Shown here: positions 46,473 to 54,102 of the stretch, piece after piece
Numbering within the stretch: the stretch's first letter is position 1
Layout of the letters: each line of letters begins with the position of its first letter
Source: Streptosporangium carneum
GTDB taxonomy: Bacteria; Actinomycetota; Actinomycetes; Streptosporangiales; Streptosporangiaceae
Assembly (NCBI RefSeq): GCF_027922005.1
Contig: NZ_BSEV01000005.1
Location: forward strand, 1 to 64,000
Length of the DNA: 64,000 nucleotides
Direction of reading: 5' to 3'
The notes under the pieces: model-generated
The model's input: the letters and a program-made list of their open reading frames with translations, nothing else
What the model was told of the DNA's origin: nothing
Database searches by the model: none
Program-made: the position numbers and the translations under genes

Positions 46473-46922
46473 TCAGTCCCAGGCGGAGGGGTCGGCGGCG
46501 AGCTGCCGGACCCGCTCGGGAAGCGCACCCGTGGCCACGCTGTCGAGCGTGACCTCCTCCAGGATCGCCCGCTCGCTGGCCCGGAGCGCGATCCAGACCT
46601 GCTGCAGCGCCTCGGCGGGGCCACGGTAGCCGACGTGCTCGGGGCGCTCGCCCCGCACGTTGGCCAGCGGGCCGTCCACGGCGCGGATCACGTCGGCCAG
46701 GGTGATCTCCGAGGCCGGACGGGCCAGCACGTAGCCCCCTTCGGGGCCGCGCTGGCCGCGGACCAGACCGGCCCGCCGCATCTGCAGGAGGATGTTCTCC
46801 AGGTATTTGGGCGGCATGTCCTGCTCCTTGGCCAGCTCACCCACAGTGGTAGGTCCGTCACCCGCGGCAGCGAGTTCGGCGGCGGCACGTAGGGCATAGT
46901 CGACACGAGCGGATAGACGCAT
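46473..46922 (-). CDS. Rrf2 family regulator without cluster cysteines
   Basis: 149-residue winged-helix protein: MRLSARVDYALRAAAELAAA, PPKYLENILLQMRRAGLVRG and GPEGGYVLARPASEITLADV are typical of Rrf2. It contains no Cys at all, so unlike IscR or NsrR it cannot hold an Fe-S cluster and is nearer to CymR-type sensors of metabolite or protein partners. First gene of the operon with the glycosylase. The ATG at 46922 is the family start. Confidence 0.9.
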   Translation of the reverse strand: MRLSARVDYALRAAAELAAAGDGPTTVGELAKEQDMPPKYLENILLQMRRAGLVRGQRGPEGGYVLARPASEITLADVIRAVDGPLANVRGERPEHVGYRGPAEALQQVWIALRASERAILEEVTLDSVATGALPERVRQLAADPSAWD

Positions 46923-46942
46923 GTAATCGATTATCCCGCCTG

Positions 46943-48619
46943 CTATTGACTGCTTACGCGCGAGGTCCCAGAAAAATCCAACTCGCGGCCGTGACCTTCG
47001 GTGACGACAGGGGTCCGCAGCCAGGCGTCGCCGGGCGCGGGCCGGTGGACCACGTAGTGGTGCGGGGCCATCGCGGAGGTGCGGCCCGGCAGCAGCGCCA
47101 GGCACGCGGCGTGGATCTCCTCGGGGGTTCCGGAGGCGACGTGGCAGGTCAGACGCCCGTCGGCGTCGTGGACCACGTGATGCGGCCGCCCTCTCACGGC
47201 CTCGCGGACCAGCCGGTCCACGGCCTCCAGGTTCACCCAGCAGGAGTCGGTGTACACCCAGCCGGGACCGTGTTCGACGGGCGTGACCCCGGAGACCTCC
47301 GGAACCTCCGGCAGGGAAATCACCCGCTTGGCAGCCTCGATCAGCAACCTGACGAGACCGGTCCCGAACGTCTCCGCCTCGGCGCGCGACATGACCCGGG
47401 GGTCGATCCAGAACGTCAGGTCGACCTCGTCCTCGAGGCGGTTGGTCCACAGCGCCAGGTGGGCGGGGAAGGAGGCCTCCGGCAGCCAGCGGCACTCGAC
47501 GTCGCCGGAGGGCGGGGGCTCCCGCTCGGCCAGGGCGACCCCGCTCATGTCGCTGAAGACGCAGTCACGCGCGAAGTTCACCCCCCGTTCGGCGTTGACG
47601 GCCTCGATGAGCTGCCAGAGCGCGGTCGAGTCGAACCGGCTGTGCTGGTATCCGGTGAGGGAGGCGGTGCGGAAGCGGCGGACCGCCTCGTCGAAGGTGG
47701 GCACGTCGAGGTCGGCGGCGATCAGCGCGTCCTGGGCGAGCGGGCCGACGTAGTCGCGCACCTCGGGGCGGATCCTGTTGCTCGTCAGCGAGGCGACCAC
47801 GCAGGTCCGCTGGGAGGCCCGCATGCCGATCAGCGTCCCCAGCGCGGCGAGCGTGACCACGGACCTGCTGGCCCCGGTACGGCTCGCGACGGCGCCGAGG
47901 GCCTCGCCCGCCACCGCGGAGCGGACCCTGAGCCGGGGGCGGAGCGCCTGCGGGTCGGCCGTCTCGTCGATCGCGAACATGGACTGCGGCACCCGCGCGA
48001 GCTGGGTTCCCCAGTGCCGCAGGGCCGCCGCGGTGCGCAGCCGGGCGGACGGAGCCTTCTCCTCGAGTGCCATCTCGAGGGGCTGCGTCGGGCACGGCTC
48101 GGGCACGGCCTCGCCCCTGACCAGCCGTTCCCACTCGCGCATGACGGTGGCCAGCCCGACCTCGTCCACGCAGGTGTGGGACAGGACGAAGACGATCCGC
48201 AGGGGCGTGTCCTCATGGGTGACCACCGCGACCCGGATCGGCAGCTCGTTCTCCACGTCGAACCGGACGCCCTGGATCCGCAGGCCGATCTCCTCCGCCC
48301 GCTCGTCCAGGCCGTGCTCGTCCAGCTGTTCCTCGATGACGTGCACCTCGACGGGCAGCGTGCCCGAACCGGACACCAGCTGGGTGCCGGAGCGGATCGT
48401 GGCCCGCAGGCTCTCGTGCCGGGAGAGCAGCCGCCCGACCGCCTCGACGACGGAGGCCAGGGGGGTCTCCGGGGGAAGGGGTCTGGTCTCACGGAAGTTC
48501 ATGTGCAGTGGCGGGTCGCGCAGCACGCAACGCGCCATGTTCGCCTGGCCCATCGTGACGGGTCCGTGTCGGGTCGGTCGCCCCGCGTAGCAGGCCGTGA
48601 TCCTGATGACGGTTTCCAT
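46943..48619 (-). CDS. Stand-alone NRPS condensation-domain-like protein
   Basis: About 558 residues with the two-lobed CoA-dependent acyltransferase fold of condensation domains. MGQANMARCVLRDPPLHMNF opens the first lobe. RHESLRATI is the C2-like region. SHTCVDEVG (His148, Asp152) stands in place of HHxxxDG, keeping the second His and Asp but with Ser for the first His and Glu for Gly. CVFSDMSG and ASFPAHLALWTNRLEDEVDL lie in the second lobe. There is no A or T domain. ATG 48619 is preferred; an ATG at 48676 is possible. It lies 5.5 kb from the NRPS operon on the opposite strand and may belong to the same cluster. Confidence 0.75.
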   Translation of the reverse strand: METVIRITACYAGRPTRHGPVTMGQANMARCVLRDPPLHMNFRETRPLPPETPLASVVEAVGRLLSRHESLRATIRSGTQLVSGSGTLPVEVHVIEEQLDEHGLDERAEEIGLRIQGVRFDVENELPIRVAVVTHEDTPLRIVFVLSHTCVDEVGLATVMREWERLVRGEAVPEPCPTQPLEMALEEKAPSARLRTAAALRHWGTQLARVPQSMFAIDETADPQALRPRLRVRSAVAGEALGAVASRTGASRSVVTLAALGTLIGMRASQRTCVVASLTSNRIRPEVRDYVGPLAQDALIAADLDVPTFDEAVRRFRTASLTGYQHSRFDSTALWQLIEAVNAERGVNFARDCVFSDMSGVALAEREPPPSGDVECRWLPEASFPAHLALWTNRLEDEVDLTFWIDPRVMSRAEAETFGTGLVRLLIEAAKRVISLPEVPEVSGVTPVEHGPGWVYTDSCWVNLEAVDRLVREAVRGRPHHVVHDADGRLTCHVASGTPEEIHAACLALLPGRTSAMAPHHYVVHRPAPGDAWLRTPVVTEGHGRELDFSGTSRVSSQ

Positions 48620-48928
48620 GTCGAGACCTGCCTCGCCACACGCCGCAAGAGTCTTACTGAAAAGAATCTTTACCATTTCCCGTTTCCCGGAGTGTTCCAC
48701 GCGATGACGGGGCGTCGCAAGCCCTGATTTCACGGGGATCCCGCGCTGTGAGGGCGGGGAGGCGGCGACGGCGAGGCGCTGGCGAGGAGGGATGACGTGG
48801 CCCAGGGCACCCCCGGGACCCCCTGCGGGCCCCCCACGGGGCTAAACTATCAGGAAGCTTTATTAATGAATAGAACCGCTATTCTTACCTGAATGTAATT
48901 GCGACGGGGAAACGGCGAACAAGAGAGC
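48620..48928. other. 309-bp divergent region before the ROK gene
   Basis: No gene is supported. It contains the promoter regions of the condensation-like gene and the ROK gene, including an AT-rich segment (48842-48900) with symmetric elements, in contrast to the GC-rich 48740-48840 part. Confidence 0.5.
48850..48884. promoter_or_regulatory. Putative ROK operator and adjoining inverted repeat
   Basis: TCAGGAAGCTTTATTAA (48850-48866) resembles the TTAGGAAA-TTTCCTAA-type sites of actinobacterial ROK sugar regulators and shares 11 of 14 core positions with the site at 54066-54084. Next to it GAATAG (48868-48873) and CTATTC (48879-48884) form an inverted repeat. Likely autoregulation of the ROK gene, by inference. 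Confidence 0.45.
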
Positions 48929-50113
48929 ATGCGTATGGAGCGACGTCCTGGCGTGCCCAGGCTGCTGAGGGAGATCAACGACCGGGCCGCCCTGGAGCTG
49001 TTGCTTGATTCGGGACCGCTGACGCGGGGCCAGATCGGGGAGCTCACCGGCCTTTCCAAGGTGACGGCGTCACAGACGCTGGCCCGGTTGGAGGAGCGCG
49101 GTCTGGTCGAGGTGGCAGGAGAGCAGGCAGGGGGGAGAGGCCCCAATGCCGCACTTTATGGGATCATTTCTTCCTCAGCCTATGTGGCGGGCCTGGATGT
49201 CGGCCCGGAATTCGTGACGACGGCCATCGCCGATATCCACGGAGAGATCGTGGCGGAGGTCGCGGTCGCGCCGCACGGGCACGACGATCCGGTCGCCCTC
49301 GTGCACAGCGCGGTCGTCAAGGCGTGCCGCTCGGCGAAGGTCGCGCTGTCCAAGCTGCGGGCGGTCGTGATCGGCACCCCCGGTGTCGTCGACCCCCGCA
49401 CGGGGGACGTGCGCTTCTCCTTCGACCTGCCCGGCTGGCACGAGGGAATCCACGAGGCCCTCGCCCGTGACCTGCGGCGCGACGTCCGGATCGAGAACGA
49501 CGTGAACCTCGTCGCGGTCGCGGAGCGCGCCCGCGGCGCGGCCAGGGGCGCCGACGACTTCGTGCTGCTCTGGGTCGGCCGGGGCATCGGTCTCGGCGTC
49601 GTGCTCGGCGGCAGGCTGCACCGCGGCCTGTCCGGCAGCGCGGGCGAGATCGGCTACCTCCCGGTGCCCGGCGTGCCGCTGGCCGAGGACGTGCGGGCGG
49701 TGCCGGGAAGGCTGCCCTCGCTCGCCGGAGGTCTGCAGTCGCTGGTCAGCGCGGAGGCCGTGACGGAACTCGCCGGGACCTACGGGTTCGTGGGTGGGAG
49801 CGCGGCCGAGTGCGTGGCGGCGGCCGTGGAGGCGGGGGAGCGGGGAGAGCCGCTGCTGAACGAGATCGCCGGACGGCTGGCGCTGGGCGTGGCGTCGGTG
49901 TGCGTCGTGCTCGACCCCGGGCTCGTGGTGCTCGCCGGAGAGGTCAGCCAGGCGGGCGGCGACGTGTTCACCACCAGGATCGAGGAGGCGGTCGCCCGCA
50001 TCTGCCCGGTGCGCCCCCAGGTGGTGCCCAGTCAGGTGAGCGGCAACCCGGTGCTGCGCGGAGCCGTCATCGCCGCGCTGGACCAGGCGCGGGAGGAGAT
50101 CTTCGCCTCCTGA
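48929..50113 (+). CDS. ROK family transcriptional regulator
   Basis: 394-residue NagC/XylR-type repressor: N-terminal winged helix (TRGQIGELTGLSKVTASQTL, near residues 31-50) and a ROK sugar-kinase-like domain. The latter has VAGLDVGPEFVTTAIADIHG, VIGTPGVVDPRTG and VENDVNLVA-like IENDVNLVAVAERARGA, with GIGLGVVLGG. The HCxxC zinc motif of active ROK kinases is absent, as expected of a regulator. ATG 48929 is preferred over TTG 48899. A matching operator stands before the GH3 gene, suggesting aminosugar control. Confidence 0.9.
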   Translation: MRMERRPGVPRLLREINDRAALELLLDSGPLTRGQIGELTGLSKVTASQTLARLEERGLVEVAGEQAGGRGPNAALYGIISSSAYVAGLDVGPEFVTTAIADIHGEIVAEVAVAPHGHDDPVALVHSAVVKACRSAKVALSKLRAVVIGTPGVVDPRTGDVRFSFDLPGWHEGIHEALARDLRRDVRIENDVNLVAVAERARGAARGADDFVLLWVGRGIGLGVVLGGRLHRGLSGSAGEIGYLPVPGVPLAEDVRAVPGRLPSLAGGLQSLVSAEAVTELAGTYGFVGGSAAECVAAAVEAGERGEPLLNEIAGRLALGVASVCVVLDPGLVVLAGEVSQAGGDVFTTRIEEAVARICPVRPQVVPSQVSGNPVLRGAVIAALDQAREEIFAS

Positions 50114-50199
50114 GAATGTTATGGATCGCTCCTACGCGTGTTATGGAGCGGTCCTGTGAGCAGGAGTGCGCCGGAACGCCGTCAATTGCCCGACAGAAC

Positions 50200-50245
50200 A
50201 GACGATCTTCCCGTTCCCCCCGTTGCGAGGGCGGGAAGATCGTCT
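50200..50245. terminator. Hairpin after the ROK gene
   Basis: Perfect 14-bp arms AGACGATCTTCCCG (50200-50213) and 50232-50245 with an 18-nt loop, 86 bp after the ROK stop and before the methyltransferase gene. Confidence 0.65.
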
Positions 50246-50304
50246 ATGCTGGCGCGGAAATGTCATGGAAATGACACTCATCCGTGATCGGGGATCGGGG
50301 AGCT

Positions 50305-51465
50305 ATGGCGGCTGTCATCGCCGTTCTGCATGCCGAGGACGTCGTCCTCGAGTTCGCATCCGTTCTGAGACGCCATGCCGACCGGGACGTCGGGGTCCTG
50401 GTCGGTCACTCCGGAGCGCGTGTGACCCTGCCCGGAGGCCTGTCGCTGAGGGAGCGGTTCGAGCTCCTCGCGCCGCTCGTGCGGGCGGGGGGCAACACCG
50501 AGGCGCTGCCCACGCCGGAACAGGTGGCGGCCTGGCTCGACGGCCCGCCGGAGGAGGTGTGGACCCACTCTCCGGCCGACCACCGCATCCGCAGGGCCAG
50601 GTTCGGCTGGATCGTCTCCAGAGCCGTTCCCGCCCTGGCGGTGACCTACTCGGTCGGCGACAACCTGTTCCTGCAGACGGTTCCCGACGAGGCGGTCGCG
50701 ATCACCGCGCCCGAGGCCGAGGCGAAGATCGACTTCATCAACCGGCACGCCGGGGAACTGCTGCGCAGCCGGGTGCCCGACCGGCTCGTCACCACCGACC
50801 GGGTGCCGGTGGTCGAGCGCTTCTTCGCCGCTGACGCGACCCGGGCGAACCGGCTGTACGCGCTCATCTCCAGCCTGGGGGAGGACGCCGCCGTGGCGGA
50901 CGACCCCTGGGAGTTCGGCCGCTCGCCGTACGAGGCCGACAGACTCGACGCCACGGCGGCCTGGGTCACCCGGTGGGTCTCTCCCGCCGACGGGCCGATC
51001 GTGGAGGTCGGGGCCTGCGAGGGCGAGCTGACCCGCAGGCTGGCGGGCAAGGGGTACGCGGTCCAGGCGACCGAGCCGAACGACTCGTTCAGGGACAGGC
51101 TGATCGCACACGCGCCCTCCGGGGCCGAGGTGTCGTCCGAGAGCCTGGAGGACCTGGCCGAGGACGGGAAGCGTCCCGCCGCCGCCTACCTGCTGATCGA
51201 GATGCTCTACTACGACCAGGACCTGGCGCTGCTCGACGCCCTGCCGACCGATCTGGTCCTTCTCGCGCTGGAGACCGGGCAGCTCAACGACGTGGTCTGG
51301 CCTTGGCTCAGGGAGCAGTCGACCTGGCGGGTGGCCGAGCGGGTCGAGCTGGCCCCGCCGACGCTGGAGTTCGTCTGCGACGGACTGGCCTACCTGCGCA
51401 AGCGGGGCAGCCGAGGACTCGTGCTGACCAGGAACCCCGTGCCGACCGGAAACGGAGACGTGTGA
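50305..51465 (+). CDS. Class I SAM methyltransferase with degenerate PIG-L-like N-terminus
   Basis: 386 residues. The C-terminal half (from about 215) is a NodS-like methyltransferase with SAM motif I IVEVGACEGELTRRLAGKGY and ATEPNDSF. The N-terminal half resembles a PIG-L fold: VLHAEDVVLE near residue 6 is where PHPDDxxL would be (Pro lost, second acidic changed), and VWTHSPADHRIRRAR matches the later PIG-L His motif. It is thus a deacetylase-methyltransferase fusion whose first half is probably inactive. ATG 50305 has CGGGGAG ahead. Its stop overlaps the next gene, a full PIG-L protein. Confidence 0.68.
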   Translation: MAAVIAVLHAEDVVLEFASVLRRHADRDVGVLVGHSGARVTLPGGLSLRERFELLAPLVRAGGNTEALPTPEQVAAWLDGPPEEVWTHSPADHRIRRARFGWIVSRAVPALAVTYSVGDNLFLQTVPDEAVAITAPEAEAKIDFINRHAGELLRSRVPDRLVTTDRVPVVERFFAADATRANRLYALISSLGEDAAVADDPWEFGRSPYEADRLDATAAWVTRWVSPADGPIVEVGACEGELTRRLAGKGYAVQATEPNDSFRDRLIAHAPSGAEVSSESLEDLAEDGKRPAAAYLLIEMLYYDQDLALLDALPTDLVLLALETGQLNDVVWPWLREQSTWRVAERVELAPPTLEFVCDGLAYLRKRGSRGLVLTRNPVPTGNGDV

Positions 51466-52175
51466 TGAGCTGGCGCACGATCGTGGTCTCGCCGCATCTC
51501 GACGACGCGGTCATGTCCGTGGCCGGGGTGCTCTCCAGGAGCGAGGGGCCCGCGGTGATCGTCACCGTGCTCGGCGGCGTCCCGGCCGAGGGGCACTCGG
51601 CGTGGGACAGGCTCTCCGGCTTCGCCTCCGCCGAGGAGACGGTGCGGGAACGGCGGGCCGAGGACGCCAGGGCGTGCGAGATCCTCGGCGTCGACCAGGT
51701 GGTGCTGGAGTATCCCGACGTCCCCGCCAGGGCGCTGCGGTTGCGGGGACTCGAGGACTTCCTCGCCGAGCACGTCACCGGGGAGACGCAGGTGCTGCTC
51801 CCGATGGGCATCGGCAACGCCGACCACGAGGCGGTCCGCGACCAGGCGCTCGACGCGTTGGGCGGACTCGACGCCGCCCGGCCGCAGATCTACGCCGACC
51901 TCCCCTACGCCTCGGTGGTCCGCGAGTGGGGCGCGGACTCGGCGGCGGAGGCCCTGGCCGCCAAGCCGCCGGTCCGGACGCTCGCCGAACGGCACCGGAT
52001 CCGCCCCGAGCCGCGGATCCGGCTCGAGGAGGACGAGTGGGCGCTCAAGCGGCGCGCCGTGCTCTCCTACGCCTCGCAGCTCGCGCCGCTCGCCTGCGAC
52101 TACGGGGAGTTCCTCGCCATGCCCGGGCCGCTCCAGCACGAGCTGGTGTGGACTGTGTCGCCTCGCGACGCCTGA
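51465..52175 (+). CDS. PIG-L family deacetylase
   Basis: 236-residue zinc-dependent N-deacetylase of the GlcNAc-PI/MshB type. VVSPHLDDAVMSVAG near residue 7 supplies the His-x-Asp-Asp zinc and catalytic residues, and LLPMGIGNADHEAVRDQAL is the downstream His motif. Family members deacetylate GlcNAc in mycothiol, lincosamide and glycopeptide pathways. Its ATG overlaps the methyltransferase stop, so the two proteins probably act on one sugar-containing substrate. Substrate unknown; aminosugar context (ROK, GH3) fits. Confidence 0.87.
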   Translation: MSWRTIVVSPHLDDAVMSVAGVLSRSEGPAVIVTVLGGVPAEGHSAWDRLSGFASAEETVRERRAEDARACEILGVDQVVLEYPDVPARALRLRGLEDFLAEHVTGETQVLLPMGIGNADHEAVRDQALDALGGLDAARPQIYADLPYASVVREWGADSAAEALAAKPPVRTLAERHRIRPEPRIRLEEDEWALKRRAVLSYASQLAPLACDYGEFLAMPGPLQHELVWTVSPRDA

Positions 52176-52193
52176 CGGCGCCGCCCTGCTTGT

Positions 52194-52355
52194 TTGCGAC
52201 GCTGCGCGTCGCGGGCTTGGGCGCTTCCGCGTCGGCGTCTTCCCCTCGTCACTCCGTCGCTTCGCTCCTGCTGTCTCATTGCGACGCTGCGCGTCGCGGG
52301 CTTGGGCGCTTCCGAGTCGGCGTCTTCCCTCGTCACTCCGTCGCTGCGCTCCTGC
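52194..52355. repeat. Two 77/78-bp direct repeats with an internal hairpin
   Basis: Copies at 52194-52271 and 52279-52355 differ at only a few positions and are separated by 7 bp. Each begins with GCGACGC-TGC-GCGTCGC, a perfect 7-bp hairpin, then GGGCTTGGGCGCTTCC. They fill the gap between the convergent PIG-L and GH3 genes. This looks like an interspersed palindromic unit duplicated in tandem. Confidence 0.85.
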
Positions 52356-52359
52356 GTTC

Positions 52360-52421
52360 CTCAGTCCAGACACCGACGCGCCCAAGCCAGGCCTCAGTCC
52401 AGACACCGACGCGCCCAAGCC
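52360..52421. repeat. Two 29-bp direct repeats complementary to the larger repeat
   Basis: An identical 29-bp sequence at 52360-52388 and 52393-52421, 4 bp apart, starting CTCAGTCCAGACACC and ending CGCGCCCAAGCC. The end CGCCCAAGCC is the reverse complement of GGCTTGGGCG in both 77-bp copies, so the whole region can fold on itself. Confidence 0.85.
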
Positions 52422-52434
52422 GGAACCTGACTTC

Positions 52435-53985
52435 TCAGACGGCCGGTGTGGTGAGGCCTGCGAGGGGGGCGGCCGTCGGGGTTCCGCCTGACAGGAGTTC
52501 GGCCACGGCCTGGCCTGAGACGGTCGTCGCGCCGTGGGTGGTGATGTGCGTGCCGCCGGGCGTCAGGGGGCCCGGCAGGCCCATCTCGACCACGACCGCG
52601 TCCGGACGCCGCGCCAGCAGGGCGTCGAGCCCGGCCGAGACCCAGGCGTGCCGGTGGGCGTCCCGCACCACGATCACCAGGGGACGCCCGTCGGCCGGGG
52701 TGGGAAGCGGATCGTCCGCGCCCAGCCGCACTCCTTCCGTGCCGGGGAGCAGCGCGGCCAGCGGCGCGGCGACGCCCCAGGGGGTCGCCCTGTCGATGGC
52801 GATGTTGGTTTCGGACACGAACTCGATCACCTGCGGGGCCGAGGTCAGCGGAAGCCCCTCGCCGCGGACCCGCAGGGCCCGCCTGGCCGCCGCGAGCCCC
52901 GCGGGGTCCGCGGAGTCTGTGGAGTCGGGGCCGGCCCCGCCCGTCGCCCACGTCACCCGGCGCTGCTCGGCCGACCAGGCGGCCAGGCGGCGCACCCGGG
53001 CCGCGGCCTCCGCCAGGCGCTCCTCGGGCAGCGTGCCGTCGATCACCGCGGCCATGATGGCGTTGCGCATGAAACCGACCACGCCCGCGCCCTTGCGCTC
53101 GCCGCCGACGCAGATCGCGTCGGCGCCCGCGGCCAGGGCGCGCACGGCCGCGCCGGTCACGCCGTACCGCTCGGCGACCGAGGGCATCTCGACGGCGTCG
53201 GTCACGATCAGCCCGTCGAAGCCGAGCTCCTCGCGCAGGAGGCCGACCAGGAGACGGCCGCTCATCGTGGCGGGGGAGTCGGGGTCGTAGGCGGGGACGA
53301 GCAGGTGACCGGTCATCACGGCCTGGACCCCCGCCTCGATGGCGGCCCGGTACGGCGGAAGCGTCGTCGCGGCCAGCTCCTCCACGGAGTACGACACCGT
53401 CGGCAGGTCGTTGTGGGAGTCGACGGCGGTCGCCCCGTGCCCGGGGAAGTGCTTGGCGCAGGCGGCGACCCCGGCGGACTGCAGCCCCGTGACCCACGCG
53501 GCGGTGTGCCGGGCGACCAGCCAGGGGTCGGAGCCGAAGGCGCGGGTGCCGACGACGGGGTTGTCCAGGTCGGAGTTGACGTCGACCACGGGGGCGTAGT
53601 TGAGGGTGATGCCCGCCTCCGCCATGTCGGCCCCGATCCCCCTGGCCACCCGTTCGGTCAGCTCGGGGTCGTCGACCGCGCCGAGCGCGAGGTTGCCGGG
53701 GCGCGAGCTGCCGGTGAGCGCCTCGAGGCGGGTGACGTCACCGCCCTCCTCGTCCGTGGCGATCACCACGTCGGGGTTCTCCGCCCGCAGGGCGGCGGTC
53801 AGGGCCCTGACCTGCGCGCTGTCTACAAGATTTCGGGAGTAGAGCGCAACCCCGCCAAGCCCCTCCGCGAGCCGTCTGCGCAGCCAGTCGGGTACCTCGA
53901 CCCCCACGAAGCCCGGCTGCAGCACGGTGTCGGCAAGCCCGGCCAGTTCGGGGCTCGCGCCACTCAGGCCCCCGCGAACGATCAT
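52435..53985 (-). CDS. Glycoside hydrolase family 3, NagZ-like beta-N-acetylhexosaminidase
   Basis: 516-residue GH3 enzyme. The NagZ-type catalytic motif KHFPGHGATAVDSHNDLP (near residues 177-194) holds the acid/base Asp-His pair. The nucleophile Asp is in LGFDGLIVTDAVEMPSV (near residue 264), and a short C-terminal domain follows. Such enzymes release GlcNAc from muropeptides or chitooligosaccharides. No signal peptide, so cytoplasmic. ATG 53985 has GGAGGCGTT ahead. The upstream gap carries a ROK-type site. Confidence 0.92.
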   Translation of the reverse strand: MIVRGGLSGASPELAGLADTVLQPGFVGVEVPDWLRRRLAEGLGGVALYSRNLVDSAQVRALTAALRAENPDVVIATDEEGGDVTRLEALTGSSRPGNLALGAVDDPELTERVARGIGADMAEAGITLNYAPVVDVNSDLDNPVVGTRAFGSDPWLVARHTAAWVTGLQSAGVAACAKHFPGHGATAVDSHNDLPTVSYSVEELAATTLPPYRAAIEAGVQAVMTGHLLVPAYDPDSPATMSGRLLVGLLREELGFDGLIVTDAVEMPSVAERYGVTGAAVRALAAGADAICVGGERKGAGVVGFMRNAIMAAVIDGTLPEERLAEAAARVRRLAAWSAEQRRVTWATGGAGPDSTDSADPAGLAAARRALRVRGEGLPLTSAPQVIEFVSETNIAIDRATPWGVAAPLAALLPGTEGVRLGADDPLPTPADGRPLVIVVRDAHRHAWVSAGLDALLARRPDAVVVEMGLPGPLTPGGTHITTHGATTVSGQAVAELLSGGTPTAAPLAGLTTPAV

Positions 53986-54065
53986 CAACGCCTCCGGCTC
54001 GATTCATTACATGTCGCTTGTTTCAGACGTACCACATGTGTAGCATTCGGGTTGCGCAAATAAAC

Positions 54066-54084
54066 AAGAAACTTTCCTAATAAA
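54066..54084. promoter_or_regulatory. ROK-type operator between GH3 and the NRPS operon
   Basis: AAGAAACTTTCCTAATAAA; on the minus strand it reads TTTATTAGGAAAGTTTCTT, close to actinobacterial ROK operator sequences and similar to 48850-48866. It lies 81 bp from the GH3 start and only 18 bp from the start of the C-T gene, so it could affect both. Confidence 0.5.
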
Positions 54085-54102
54085 TTATTTCGGGGGCGAC
54101 TT

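Noticed and set aside
52360-52421. Two 29-bp repeats considered as a CRISPR
   Set aside because: Only two copies, a 4-bp spacer, no cas genes; it fits the palindromic repeat cluster better.
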